Of a stretch of 64,000 nt of DNA, positions 27,714 to 36,852 are shown piece by piece; the stretch's first letter is position 1; the number at the start of each line of letters is the position of its first letter. This DNA is from Planctomycetota bacterium. Lineage in GTDB: Bacteria; Planctomycetota; Planctomycetia; Planctomycetales; Planctomycetaceae. The notes below the pieces were generated by a model. That model was given only the letters and a program-made list of their open reading frames with translations. It did no database searches and was not told the DNA's origin. The position numbers and the translations under genes are program-made. The stretch is taken from the NCBI GenBank assembly GCA_030836185.1, contig JAURQH010000080.1:46249-110248 (forward strand), written 5' to 3'.

Positions 27714-28676
27714 TCAGCTTACGCATCCCGTATCGTTTGGAATGAGAAATTCTTTGATTAACTTTGCCAGCCGGTGGGGATGGGTCAGGAAGGCAAGTTG
27801 CCCGCTTGTGTGTAGCCACTCTGTTTGTGACTGTGGCACTGCGTGACAGAGTTCTTCGGCCGCTCTGGTTTGTGTTGGGGTCTCTCCCTCAGCGCGAATG
27901 ATCAACATGTTCTCAGGTAACGACTCGGCTGGCCATCTCGGTAGGGGAGAGCCGCTGAGCAGAAAGCGTTGTGAGAAAGCTCGCGTCGATTGTTCACCTG
28001 TATTATCAAGATAGAAATCAAATCGGGATGGGTCATAAGGAGGAAACCAGCTCCGATGAATTCGCTGTTGGATTAACTGTCGTCCCGGCACTCGCTTCAG
28101 TTTGCCGGGAACTTTTTTACCGAGTTTTGATAACCTTCGCTCCGACCGTGTGAGGGGTAACTCAAGATGGGGAGTCTGGCAAATGAGTGAATCGAGAAGT
28201 CCAGGATGTCGCAAGGAGCAGTATTGAGCGATCTGTAAACCAAAATCTCGAGTGATGAGTTTGATGGGGCCATCATCCTGGTGCAAACGAACAACCTCGG
28301 GCAGCAAATCGGCTAATGATTCGCGTGAAACAGTTGGGGAGTCCGGGTAGTCAAACAAGACACAGCGATAGTCTTCTCGCAATAGCCAAACGATCAGTGA
28401 ATACAGTTCGTGAGTTCCCGAGAGACCATTCTGAAAATAAAGTGTTGGTCCCTTACCCCACGTTCGCCCCAAAATCTGCCCTGCAGATGTCTCCAGATAC
28501 CAATGATCAGCCTCCTGAATGAAGCGAGAAAGGATGTCGTGCCATTCGAGTGGTGTCGGGCAAGGTTCGTGTTCTTCATCTGTGACGAAGTCAGCAGTCG
28601 ACGGATCACCTTCAGGGATGACCTCGTGGGTCGCCTGATGCTGCTCTGAATCGGGCTGAGGAGTTTGCTGGGACAC
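27714..28676 (-). CDS. Alpha/beta-hydrolase-fold protein lacking the catalytic residues
   Basis: A 320-residue protein whose core follows the alpha/beta hydrolase order: [17 protein letters not shown], then [11 protein letters not shown] and a nucleophile-elbow region, and a C-terminal LIRAEGETP strand. Where active members have GxSxG, it reads [12 protein letters not shown] (near residue 144), with Asp in place of Ser and no Gly before it. Where the catalytic His should be, it has [20 protein letters not shown] (near residue 290), Gln in place of His. It resembles the maspardin-like branch in outline. It is probably a non-catalytic binding protein. The start is GTG with GGAAGA upstream. It lies 44 bases upstream of the PIG-L gene. 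Confidence 0.78.
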   Translation of the reverse strand: MSQQTPQPDSEQHQATHEVIPEGDPSTADFVTDEEHEPCPTPLEWHDILSRFIQEADHWYLETSAGQILGRTWGKGPTLYFQNGLSGTHELYSLIVWLLREDYRCVLFDYPDSPTVSRESLADLLPEVVRLHQDDGPIKLITRDFGLQIAQYCSLRHPGLLDSLICQTPHLELPLTRSERRLSKLGKKVPGKLKRVPGRQLIQQRIHRSWFPPYDPSRFDFYLDNTGEQSTRAFSQRFLLSGSPLPRWPAESLPENMLIIRAEGETPTQTRAAEELCHAVPQSQTEWLHTSGQLAFLTHPHRLAKLIKEFLIPNDTGCVS

Positions 28677-28959
28677 GAAGATTGGATTCTTCCAGAATGA
28701 GAGACTGTGATTGGTTTTATGATTTTTGCACGAAATATCATCGTAACCTATTGCTGGAACTCAGAAAAGTAGTGGCTGTGATGTCTCGTTTTTCGGTATG
28801 AAACGAAATTTTTTCATTCAAATCTTCCTCAAATTCACTAAATTCTGAAAGACGCCACCGTTAAGTCTTACAGAGCCAAGAAGGCGAACAAAGATACCCG
28901 GTAGGAGGCCAATCACCGATCTGACAATCGAACTCTCCTTAACATTGTTGGGAATCACT

Positions 28960-29496
28960 ATGAATAGCTACACCACCTCGCGAATTTCGCCTTTGTGGAT
29001 GAATTCACATGACGACTCTTTACCTTCAAAAAATGCGGCCATGATGTGGCTAGGCTCTCACTTCGTCTTGTTTCACGTCATGTTCCTGCTGGCTTATCAA
29101 AACTACAGCATCAATCCAAGTTCAGGTGTTATTGTCTCACTGGGTGAATTCTACGGCTTATACCTGACATCACATTCGCTCATGATCGCGATAGTGCTTT
29201 TAGCCACTCCCGTCGTTGCTTTAATTGTTGACCGGTTGGCCACTCACGATACTCCAAGACGCCCCAATCATCGTTCGTTGCCACGGATGACTAAAGTCCA
29301 CAAGGCTCATTCCCAGCCAAATGTCTATGAGGAAGATCAGGAATTGCTGAACATAGAGCGAGCACTTGTGAAATTGGCTCGGGAAAATAAAGTTCAGATG
29401 CCGACATCGAAGATGAGAGAATCGCTGTCCCTGAATCTCACCGAAGACGAATTCCAATCCGAGTGGTTGGAGCGAGAGCAGTCAGTGTCTCACTGA
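28960..29496 (+). CDS. Hypothetical protein with two membrane spans
   Basis: A 178-residue protein. Two hydrophobic stretches (GSHFVLFHVMFLLAYQ at about 28-44 and SLMIAIVLLATPVVALIVDRL at about 70-90) precede a basic then acidic soluble tail with LNIERALVKLARENKVQMP and a closing LNLTEDEFQSEWLERE. The ATG at 28960 is preferred over one five codons earlier because GGGA sits 7 bases before it. I do not recognise a family. It is isolated, divergent from the hydrolase-fold gene and convergent with the EIIA-type gene. Confidence 0.6.
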   Translation: MNSYTTSRISPLWMNSHDDSLPSKNAAMMWLGSHFVLFHVMFLLAYQNYSINPSSGVIVSLGEFYGLYLTSHSLMIAIVLLATPVVALIVDRLATHDTPRRPNHRSLPRMTKVHKAHSQPNVYEEDQELLNIERALVKLARENKVQMPTSKMRESLSLNLTEDEFQSEWLEREQSVSH

Positions 29497-29543
29497 ATTC
29501 GATCTTTTTCCAGTCAGGAAAAATTGTAAAACGACTATGAGGC

Positions 29544-29651
29544 TCAGGGTTGGTAATTGAGGGGACCTGTAAAATTATCGCCCTGGGCCTTACGTCGTTT
29601 TTCTGTTGCGAGGGCTTCAGCTTTGCGAACCTCTCTGGCTGATTTCTTCAT
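29544..29651 (-). CDS. Possible 35-residue basic protein overlapping the EIIA gene end
   Basis: A small frame in another register from the EIIA-type gene starts with ATG inside its last 12 codons and runs 73 bases past its stop. The product reads MKKSAREVRKAEALATEKRR and ends GDNFTGPLNYQP, strongly basic at the start and polar throughout. An AGG lies 9 bases before the ATG, and an in-frame TGA five codons upstream shows that it would have to begin there. The overlap suggests translational coupling. It might be a genuine small protein or a chance frame; nothing else in the interval explains the composition. Confidence 0.35.
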   Translation of the reverse strand: MKKSAREVRKAEALATEKRRKAQGDNFTGPLNYQP

Positions 29652-30336
29652 CGGCTGCCTGAATCACAGCGAGAGAAGATTGCGGATCGTCAGCCTCTCT
29701 TAGTTGAGTGAGAAAGTCGGGCAGGCGGATCATTTGCCCCAGTCGAGCGAGGAGATGCAGGTGGGTTGTCGCATCGCGGCTGAGAACCAGGAAAAACAAG
29801 TCTGTCATGCCTCCCTTATATCCGCCAAAGGGAATCGAATTAAAAGTTCGACCGTAAGCAATAATGGGCTGACCAATCGCATCTGGCAAAGGGTTTCGCG
29901 GATGAGGGATGGCAACACCTTTCTCAAACGAAGTCGGCATGACCTCTTCTCGGTCCTGCACCGCCTTGAGAACCGTTGCTGGTTCCCACACTTGCCACGA
30001 GCGACCAGCAATTTCCACAAGTGACTCCAAGACCGAACGCTTCGTGCGGGCTTGTAATGGGACTTCCATTGTCTCTAGCGTGATGACTTGGCTGACCGGG
30101 GATTCGGAATCAAGTTCCACCGATTGCTGATTAACTTCTAGGTGCGCCAGTTCGGGATCAGAAAACTCGCGCATTTCCTGCTCGAGCCATTGTGTGATCT
30201 CGGCTTGCGAAAAGACCCAATCATCTCCAACCTTGCGCCCTGGAATTCGACCGCGCTGAACCAATTTTTCAATTTCGCGTCGATTGCGTCCCAAATGTTG
30301 GACAAGTTCATCAAGCGTAAATGTCTCGTGGGACAT
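29617..30336 (-). CDS. Excisionase-type DNA-binding domain fused to PTS EIIA (PtsN-like)
   Basis: A 239-residue two-domain protein. Residues 1-55 form a helix-turn-helix of the excisionase/MerR-like type (FTLDELVQHLGRNRREIEKL, then GRIPGRKVGDDWVFSQAEI). Residues 95-235 form an EIIA type-2 domain of the fructose/PtsN class, with the phospho-accepting His in GVAIPHPRN near residue 142 and LFFLVLSRDATTHLHLLARL following. EIIA-Ntr receives phosphate from HPr-like proteins and regulates metabolism; the attached DNA-binding domain suggests direct transcription control. No EI, HPr or EIIBC is nearby. The start at 30336 excludes a 15-codon upstream extension. A possible small gene overlaps its end. 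Confidence 0.88.
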   Translation of the reverse strand: MSHETFTLDELVQHLGRNRREIEKLVQRGRIPGRKVGDDWVFSQAEITQWLEQEMREFSDPELAHLEVNQQSVELDSESPVSQVITLETMEVPLQARTKRSVLESLVEIAGRSWQVWEPATVLKAVQDREEVMPTSFEKGVAIPHPRNPLPDAIGQPIIAYGRTFNSIPFGGYKGGMTDLFFLVLSRDATTHLHLLARLGQMIRLPDFLTQLREADDPQSSLAVIQAADEEISQRGSQS

Positions 30337-30428
30337 GATGGTGAGTCGAATCGGAGGGAGGTTGTTGGTGTTGGCGATCACATCGCCCTAACCGAAGGCA
30401 CCAATTTTACCAAACTCACCCACAAGAA

Positions 30429-31250
30429 TCATCGCCGGATGGCAACTGTTCGGACGAATTCTTCCCGACAGGTTTGAAGCATGTCGGCATAATTCCGATT
30501 CCATACATCACGTGACCAGACATCAACCTCGAAAAAACCATCATATTCAGCATCGAGCAGAGTCTGCATGATCGCTGCCAAGGGCAAGTCCCCATCACCG
30601 GGGAGATGTTGATCCCATTCGTTTTGAGGGGCATCGCGACGATCACTCACCTGAACGCTGGCAATTCGGGAAACCAAGGCAGGATCATGAATCAAAGTCT
30701 CATACTGATTGCCAACCTGAAATGTTCCAAAGGCGAGCTTGAGCCAAGGGTGATCACACTCTTCGATCAGATCAAAGGTTTCTTTCAATGAATGCAAAAA
30801 AGACCAATTGCGGCCATAAACAGAATGCATCGGTTTCAGCGCCAATTGCACACGCATCTCAGCCGCTGTGTCGGCTAATCGCAGAAGAGCAGACTTGACC
30901 AGTCGGCGAGAGTGATTTTTCGTATGGCCAGCACGAGGGCCGGTGTAGACGGTGAGAGAATTGGCGCCGACTCGCCCGGCAAGTTCCAATGCATCGGCGG
31001 TGTCTAAAACGGAGTCAGGTAAAGAGTGGCCGTTGGCGCCCGTGAATCCACCACTCGGTCCGATGCTGGAAACGGCAAGACCCGATTCATGAATCAGATC
31101 AATCGCGCGTTCTTCTCCAAACTCAATGAGACGCGGCATCCAGAGGCCGATGGCTTCGTATCCGAAGTCTTTGCAATGCGCAACAAGATCAGGTAGAGAC
31201 CAATGAAATGTTGTCACTTGGGAAATCGATAGACGAGGTAGATCATTCAT
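30429..31250 (-). CDS. Xylose-isomerase-like TIM-barrel protein with altered metal ligands
   Basis: A 273-residue protein of the sugar phosphate isomerase/epimerase (AP endonuclease 2) superfamily. Order and spacing follow the family: LSISQVTTFHWSLPDLVAHC at the start, LALKPMHSVY near 136, LKLAFGTFQVGN near 172, VQVSDRRDAP near 205, PGDGDLPLAAI and FFEVDVWSRDVWN near 241. Compared with active members, the usual metal-binding Glu is Lys, the Asp is Gly, the His is Gln and the last Glu is Asp. The fold is clear, but ordinary divalent-metal isomerase chemistry looks lost. It stands alone between the EIIA-type gene and a long gap. Confidence 0.8.
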   Translation of the reverse strand: MNDLPRLSISQVTTFHWSLPDLVAHCKDFGYEAIGLWMPRLIEFGEERAIDLIHESGLAVSSIGPSGGFTGANGHSLPDSVLDTADALELAGRVGANSLTVYTGPRAGHTKNHSRRLVKSALLRLADTAAEMRVQLALKPMHSVYGRNWSFLHSLKETFDLIEECDHPWLKLAFGTFQVGNQYETLIHDPALVSRIASVQVSDRRDAPQNEWDQHLPGDGDLPLAAIMQTLLDAEYDGFFEVDVWSRDVWNRNYADMLQTCREEFVRTVAIRR

Positions 31251-31891
31251 GGCGAAGGTATAGCTTTTTTCTCAGACCGGGGGAATACCGAAGGAAAGCA
31301 AACAGCTTACATAGCAATTTTCAGCAACTGTTTTTCAATCGGCTACCATCCTCAAAAAAACTCTTCGCTAATGGAATAAAAAACGATGTATCAAAAACTT
31401 CACGACAGGTCGAATCAATCATTCCTGAATCGTTCCGTAAAGAATATTGTGAAATCAGAAGACCGTTTGGAGCCCCAAACGCACAAAGCGACATTCATGA
31501 CAATCAGGTTCTCTCAAAAACTTAACTGGAGTTTTCATTGAGAGTGATTCGTGTAGCAATGAATGAGATTCTTCCTTTTGGTGAGCCGAATCGATTGGCT
31601 CTATAGCGTTCAAAGCATGGCTCTGATAAATACATAAATCACTCCACAGGAGGTTGTGATCGATGGGGAAATGACTAACCAATAAGTCTTAGTCACTGAT
31701 CGATGTGTGTATCTAAGCAAACACGTTCCCGAAACGCAAACCGTTTTTGGTACATTCGTAGAGAGATTTTTAAGTCGTCAGATTCTTGGTGAATTACAAT
31801 TGACAGACGGCATCGGAGCATTCTCATTTGGTAAGGATCCGGGCGTTCACTTTCTCGGTGAGGTTTCCCCGATTGCGTGCAAGCGAAGTAG
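31251..31891. other. 641-base gene-poor gap
   Basis: No frame here resembles a protein: the longest are about 60-105 residues with biased, low-complexity or cysteine-poor content and no binding-site support. An AGGAGG near 31650 is followed by only a nine-codon frame. The stretch should hold the promoter of the TIM-barrel gene at its left end and the end of the hisA transcript at its right; no clear terminator stem is visible. It could be decayed sequence or an unrecognised RNA. Confidence 0.4.
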
Positions 31892-32632
31892 CTAGGCTTC
31901 CACGATTTCAACCGCTTCAGTCACTCGAAAGACACCTTCGTAAATTGCTCGCCCGGTAATCACTCCTGTCAGGTTTGGGGTCGTTTGATGCACCTCGTTG
32001 AGACGACGAATATCGTCCAGCGTTGTGACACCTCCTGATGCAATGACTTTCAGTCCAAGCTTTGCAAGTGCCGCCATGTCTTGAATAGTTTGTTCGTCGA
32101 CTCCTTGCATCATTCCGTCGTTGGCGATGTTGGTGTAGATCACAGCCGGCAGGTCGAGATCGACATATTGACGAGCCAACTCGATAGCCGAAGTTTGCGA
32201 AACATCAAGCCAGCCTTCAGTCGCGACCATCGAATCTTTCGCGTCGAGTCCCAGGCACAACTGTCCTGGATACTTCACCGCCATCTCGCGAAACCACTCT
32301 GGATTTTTTAGAGCAGCAGTGCCGACGATCACACGTGTGACTCCCACTTCTTCTAATAACAATCGAATCGATTCTTCGTTGCGAATTCCGCCTCCCAACT
32401 GACATGGAATATCGAGGCGTTCGACAATTTTCTTGACGACTTCATGATTGACGGGGCGTCCTTCTTTGGCACCATCGAGATCAACGAGATGAAGGATATG
32501 GGCACCTTGCGATTGCCATTCTTCTGCCATCGCGACGGGATCATCGCTAAAAACCGTTTCTTGTTGATAGTCACCTTGGCGAAGTCGAACACATTGTCCG
32601 CCTCGAAGATCGATGGCCGGCAATATTTGCAT
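31892..32632 (-). CDS. hisA: Phosphoribosylformimino-5-aminoimidazole carboxamide ribotide isomerase
   Basis: A 246-residue TIM-barrel histidine biosynthesis enzyme catalysing the aminoaldose-ketose isomerisation of Pro[20 protein letters not shown] has the catalytic Asp8 region. Phosphate-binding motifs appear in the second half ([28 protein letters not shown]). The hisH gene lies 72 bases upstream on the same strand, so the two are probably one transcript, although other his genes are not in the window. Confidence 0.95.
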   Translation of the reverse strand: MQILPAIDLRGGQCVRLRQGDYQQETVFSDDPVAMAEEWQSQGAHILHLVDLDGAKEGRPVNHEVVKKIVERLDIPCQLGGGIRNEESIRLLLEEVGVTRVIVGTAALKNPEWFREMAVKYPGQLCLGLDAKDSMVATEGWLDVSQTSAIELARQYVDLDLPAVIYTNIANDGMMQGVDEQTIQDMAALAKLGLKVIASGGVTTLDDIRRLNEVHQTTPNLTGVITGRAIYEGVFRVTEAVEIVEA

Positions 32633-32704
32633 AAGTCTATTTTCTGATCAAAACGTGATTATGGTTTGAATAATTCTTACGGTCGTAATGGTCTTTCGAG
32701 CGGC

Positions 32705-33310
32705 TTACAACTTCCCGAAGTTGTCGAGAAGTTTGAGGCCAACCCGCTGACTTTTTTCGGGGTGAAATTGTGTCGCGAACAACTGGCCTCGTCGTATCAC
32801 CGCACAAAATTCTTCGCCATGTTCGCTGGTGGCTACGATGACCGAGGGGTCTTCGGGAACGACGAAATAACTGTGAACAAAGTAGAAATGTGCTTCCGTT
32901 GGAATCTCGTTGAGCAGCGGCGTCTCTTGCTTCAGATCCAACTTATTCCAGCCCATATGAGGAACTTTCAAGCCCGGTTGTGCCGGAAATCGGACCACTT
33001 CCCCTGGAATGATGCCGAGGCCTTCGTATTCGCCATCTTCATAGCTGCGATCAAATAAAAGTTGCAGTCCTAAGCAAATTCCCAAGAATGGTTTGTTCGA
33101 CTCAATATGGCGTTTAATGGGTTCCACGAATCCTTGCTCGTGCAAATGAGAAATGGCATCCCGGAACGCTCCGACTCCCGGCAGTATCAACTTTTCGGCT
33201 GTCGCAATTTCTTCTGCATCAGCAGAAATACGAGTTTCGAAACCGAGTTTTTCACACGCTTTCTGTACGCTGCGGAGGTTTCCCATACCGTAATCGATAA
33301 TCGTGATCAT
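32705..33310 (-). CDS. hisH: Imidazole glycerol phosphate synthase glutaminase subunit
   Basis: A 201-residue class I glutamine amidotransferase. The triad is present: Cys in [12 protein letters not shown] near residue 80 and the His/Glu pair in [10 protein letters not shown] near residue 184. It hydrolyses glutamine and passes ammonia to HisF. It starts [18 protein letters not shown]. hisF is not within the window, whereas hisA follows directly. About 80 bases separate its start from the end of the prepilin peptidase gene on the same strand. Confidence 0.96.
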   Translation of the reverse strand: MITIIDYGMGNLRSVQKACEKLGFETRISADAEEIATAEKLILPGVGAFRDAISHLHEQGFVEPIKRHIESNKPFLGICLGLQLLFDRSYEDGEYEGLGIIPGEVVRFPAQPGLKVPHMGWNKLDLKQETPLLNEIPTEAHFYFVHSYFVVPEDPSVIVATSEHGEEFCAVIRRGQLFATQFHPEKSQRVGLKLLDNFGKL

Positions 33311-33391
33311 CTTGCAGAATCTGCTTTCTGTTGATTATGTAGTCGTTTTCAGGACGGTTCATAGAAGACACCGGAGTGGGACTTTGGGTTC

Positions 33392-34738
33392 TCACCGGAG
33401 ACCATCTTGTGGCCCGTGTCTTTGTTGGGTTGTTTGCCAATCGGATGCAGGGGGGTGATGCCATTGATCGGAAGCCAGGGTTCCTTGTCCAGAATCGATG
33501 CCGGGCCAGTCGGATGTCGTTTGACGCCATCGGCCTTGCCTACGGTCATGATTTTCAGAGTAGAGATATCCCAGTTGATCGGCCGATGTCCATTCTTCAT
33601 AGTCATCTGGATAATACAATGGAATCCCCAAACAGAGCTTGGTCAATTGAATGCCATACAAAGAGATCGCAAGTAACAAGGCGCCAATGATTCCCATCAC
33701 GGGGACGACAATCCCCATCGAAAATATGCGTTCCCAAAACGGCCACAGTTGGCGAAAAAACATGACGACGATCAGTGCGGCAAAACTGATGTAGGGACCA
33801 TAAGGGATCTCACGCTGTTTCAAAGACACAACTGAGACCACCACTCCGCAAAGAGCACACAAAGGAGCGAGGAAAAAAATCATCACAACCGACTGCCAGC
33901 CAAGAAAGCTGCCGATCATCGCCATTAAAATCACGTCGCCGAATCCCATCGCCTCACGACGGAGCACCCATTGACCAATCAACCGAACCCCCCAGATCAT
34001 TCCTCCGCCAACAATGAACCCCGCGAGACTGACCGCCAAACCGTGAAGGTGAGGAGATGATGTTGTCCAGTCTGGGACTGCAAAATCGGACTGCAACCAC
34101 TCCCAGGAATCTGGCAACAAATTCATGACAACTCGAGTCAGAGAAGGATCCTGAAACCAAACAGGCACCAAATGAACATGCCCCACGGTCACAGCGACAG
34201 TGATGCCAACAAACATCGCGGGAACAGTCGAACCATCAGGAATAATCTTGAGATCCCAATCGATTAACGATGCCACTAACAAGGCTTCGATCAGAACCAA
34301 GTGATAAAGATATCTCAGGTTGACGTGAAGTTCTGCTGACCAGCCTTCAACAATTTGCGGCCCGATGGGAGTATAGAGAAAGCTCTCTTCAATCGTCTCC
34401 AGATACCCAGTGGGTACCTCCAGCAAATACAGAATGACAAACAGTGCGCCATTCACAAATTCGATAATGGGATAACGGGAAGAAATTCCCATACCACAAT
34501 TTCGGCATTTCCCTTTCAGCATCAGCCACCCGAGAATCGGAACATTATCTCGGGGGGAAATTCTCTGCCTACACTGTGGGCAACAAGAAGGGGGAGAGTT
34601 GATTCCCTTTAACTGATCGAATAGCGAATCGTGTTGAGGAAACCGATAAACACACACATTCAGAAAACTGCCAATGCAGCAGCCAAACAGAAACAGAAAG
34701 GTGAGAACAATCCAGACTGGTAAATCGAAGGGAGTCAT
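33392..34738 (-). CDS. Type IV prepilin peptidase / leader peptidase (A24) with C-terminal tail
   Basis: A 448-residue inner-membrane aspartic protease that cleaves, and usually N-methylates, type IV pilin-like precursors. The start GCCIGSFLNVCVYRFP, the paired CxxC zinc motif (CCPQC and CRNCG), and the catalytic Asp regions LIDWDLKIIPD and MGFGDVIL are all present, the last joined to GSFLGWQ. Around 70 residues after the last span form a soluble tail (EEWTSADQLGYL, then DWPGIDSGQGTLASDQW) that I associate with planctomycete members. Its ATG overlaps the aroK stop as ATGA. A TTG three codons earlier is possible, but ATG is preferred. An alternative reading of the tail region in another frame was rejected. 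Confidence 0.92.
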   Translation of the reverse strand: MTPFDLPVWIVLTFLFLFGCCIGSFLNVCVYRFPQHDSLFDQLKGINSPPSCCPQCRQRISPRDNVPILGWLMLKGKCRNCGMGISSRYPIIEFVNGALFVILYLLEVPTGYLETIEESFLYTPIGPQIVEGWSAELHVNLRYLYHLVLIEALLVASLIDWDLKIIPDGSTVPAMFVGITVAVTVGHVHLVPVWFQDPSLTRVVMNLLPDSWEWLQSDFAVPDWTTSSPHLHGLAVSLAGFIVGGGMIWGVRLIGQWVLRREAMGFGDVILMAMIGSFLGWQSVVMIFFLAPLCALCGVVVSVVSLKQREIPYGPYISFAALIVVMFFRQLWPFWERIFSMGIVVPVMGIIGALLLAISLYGIQLTKLCLGIPLYYPDDYEEWTSADQLGYLYSENHDRRQGRWRQTTSDWPGIDSGQGTLASDQWHHPPASDWQTTQQRHGPQDGLR

Positions 34739-35268
34739 TTCGTCCAACCCTCCTTGCGTTCTAAGGCATCCCAGATGGCATCGATAATCTCGACAACAGA
34801 TTTTCCTTCTGTATCGACAACAATCGAAGCGATCTGTTGATAAATGGGATTGCGTTCGGTTAACAGTGACTGGATTTCCTGGAGCCCGCCCTGATCAGTT
34901 AAGTCAGGACGGCGTTCTCCGGTCGTTGCGTCGGCGTTAATTCGTTGATGGAGAGTTTCTGCGGACGCTGTCAGCCAGATCACCGGACCAGCGGATTGAA
35001 GACGCTTACGCGTGGTTTTTCTTAACACGGCTCCACCACCTGTGGCGAGAACCAATTGGTCCTGTGTGAGAAGATCGGTGATCACTTCTTCTTCCAAATC
35101 GCGAAACAGACCCTCACCATCTTCGGCAAAGATCTTCCGAATCGTTTTTCTGGCTCTTTTTTCCAGCTCAGAATCGGCATCACGAAAAGACCACTTCAAT
35201 CGCTCTGCCAACAGGCGACCGACTGAGCTTTTTCCTGATCCACGATATCCGATCAACGTGACAACCAT
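34735..35268 (-). CDS. aroK: Shikimate kinase
   Basis: A 177-residue P-loop kinase that phosphorylates shikimate. The Walker A loop is GYRGSGKSS at 8-16, the shikimate-binding Asp and Arg lie in FRDADSELE and GLFRDLEEE, and the adjacent GGGA is in ATGGGAVLRK. ERRPDLTD covers the lid. It starts 9 bases after the aroDE stop and its stop overlaps the prepilin peptidase ATG. The chain aroDE-aroK-prepilin peptidase therefore looks like one transcript. Confidence 0.95.
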   Translation of the reverse strand: MVVTLIGYRGSGKSSVGRLLAERLKWSFRDADSELEKRARKTIRKIFAEDGEGLFRDLEEEVITDLLTQDQLVLATGGGAVLRKTTRKRLQSAGPVIWLTASAETLHQRINADATTGERRPDLTDQGGLQEIQSLLTERNPIYQQIASIVVDTEGKSVVEIIDAIWDALERKEGWTK

Positions 35269-35277
35269 AACGAGGGG

Positions 35278-36762
35278 TCAGCTTTCGTAATTGACCGGAG
35301 AGATTGTTTTACGAACAGTCATTCTCAATTGTTCGAGATCGGGCGTGAGGCCCGTGAATCGTTCAAACTGACTCGCCGCTTGTCGGATAAACATTTCCAA
35401 TCCCGAAACGGTTTTACATCCACGCTCACGTGCCTCTTTGATGAGCAGGGTGTTTTCAGGATTATAGATCGTATCGAATACAAGAGTGTGTTCACCGAGC
35501 CAATTTTGGGGAAAGGGCGTATTATCCATTTCAGGATACATGCCGACCGGCGTACAGTTGATGAGAATATCGCGGAAGTCCTTTCCTCGATGTTCCCAGC
35601 GGATAAATTGGCAACCAAGTTCGCTGGCTAATTGTTCTGCCTTGGAATTAGTGCGGTTCGCAATCGTCACAAAAGCTCCCGCATTAAGCAATCCATAGAC
35701 GATCGCACGGGCCGCGCCTCCTGCCCCCAGAACAATGCAATTTTTCCCCTTCAAAGTGCCACCCTCGCCAAGACCTTGCCGAACACTTTCAATCGCAGCT
35801 TCACAATCCGTATTTGTGGCGTGCCATACCCCGTCAGCCGATTTGTAGAGTGTATTGGCTGCACCAATTTTGGAAACAGAGTCGTCCTGTTCGTGAGCGT
35901 AGTTTCTTGCGGCGCTCTTGTGAGGAATGGTGACTGAATACCCGCGTATGCCGAGCCAGTTCAAGGCATTGAGTGATTCGTCAAACGAGTCACGTGGAAT
36001 CCGAATAGGAAGATAGACGGCATCAATGTCATGATGTTGAAATGCCCGGTTGTGCAACAGCGGACTCAATGAATGTCCGATGGGATCGCCGAGGACAGCG
36101 AAGACTTCGGTACTCTCAGAAATATGATCGTATCGATACAGATTTTTCATCGCAGAAAATGGCAACTGACCAGGTGCCATCACACGCTCGCCATCAAAGG
36201 TTGCATAGGTGAAAGGAGCGCCATATTTTCCACACAGCAAGCGACTGGGAAGACCAAATTCGCCCATACAAAATCCGAGCGTTGGGATTTCCGACTCCGC
36301 AACAAGTTGTAACATGCGAACGCAGTCGGAAGGGGAGTTCGCCATCGTGACGATTTTGATGATATCGGGATCCAACTTTGCCATTTTTGCATGACGGGAT
36401 TCCAGATCATCGGGGGTTTCATCAAAATTATGATGACTCACAATTCGCTTGGTCTTTCCGAACCGTGGAATGGCCCCTGCGATATCATCTTCCAGATCAA
36501 TGTAATCGACTTCCGAGACAATCGCTGTACGCAGTAGTTTTTGACGAGCGTCTTCGTCCCACCTCCAGCGACCCCGATCCTGTTTACGGCGGCAGGTCAC
36601 AACGACTGGGGTCGGTCTTTCGTGGATCAACCGATTCAGATCTGGAATTCTGGAAAGATAGTCGAGGCGTAACTCAACTAATTCAGCACCCTGTTCGGCA
36701 AGAGCGCGCTGTTCGAGAATCATCATTTTGTGGCGAGTGCGGCCAATGCTGACGCAAATCAT
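35278..36762 (-). CDS. aroDE: Fused 3-dehydroquinate dehydratase / shikimate dehydrogenase
   Basis: A 494-residue bifunctional enzyme for steps 3 and 4 of the shikimate pathway. Residues 1-215 are a type I dehydroquinate dehydratase: catalytic His in KRIVSHHNFDE and Schiff-base Lys in DIIKIVTMAN. Residues 218-494 are shikimate dehydrogenase: GHSLSPLLHNRAF, catalytic Lys in SVTIPHKSAA, the Asp in TNTDCEAA, and the NADP-binding GAGGAARAI with NRTNSK. The same order of fusion occurs in plants and chlamydiae. aroK follows 9 bases downstream. The length matches the sum of the two domains and there is no frameshift between them. Confidence 0.96.
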   Translation of the reverse strand: MICVSIGRTRHKMMILEQRALAEQGAELVELRLDYLSRIPDLNRLIHERPTPVVVTCRRKQDRGRWRWDEDARQKLLRTAIVSEVDYIDLEDDIAGAIPRFGKTKRIVSHHNFDETPDDLESRHAKMAKLDPDIIKIVTMANSPSDCVRMLQLVAESEIPTLGFCMGEFGLPSRLLCGKYGAPFTYATFDGERVMAPGQLPFSAMKNLYRYDHISESTEVFAVLGDPIGHSLSPLLHNRAFQHHDIDAVYLPIRIPRDSFDESLNALNWLGIRGYSVTIPHKSAARNYAHEQDDSVSKIGAANTLYKSADGVWHATNTDCEAAIESVRQGLGEGGTLKGKNCIVLGAGGAARAIVYGLLNAGAFVTIANRTNSKAEQLASELGCQFIRWEHRGKDFRDILINCTPVGMYPEMDNTPFPQNWLGEHTLVFDTIYNPENTLLIKEARERGCKTVSGLEMFIRQAASQFERFTGLTPDLEQLRMTVRKTISPVNYES

Positions 36763-36852
36763 AGTGATCGTACAATTAGAGAGCCTGGTTTTAAGAACTT
36801 TGAGCCACTATTGTACGGCTGAAGCGGCCTCTCTGCATCCTTAGAGAGGAAA

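Noticed and set aside
31208..31911. Short frames in the gap beside hisA
   Set aside because: Products of 60-105 residues show no family features, no good binding sites and overlap on both strands.
33349..33606. Alternative 85-residue reading over the prepilin peptidase C-terminus
   Set aside because: The tail in the main frame (EEWTSADQLGYL, DWPGIDSGQG) looks like the planctomycete family tail, so the other frame is a shadow and no frameshift is needed.
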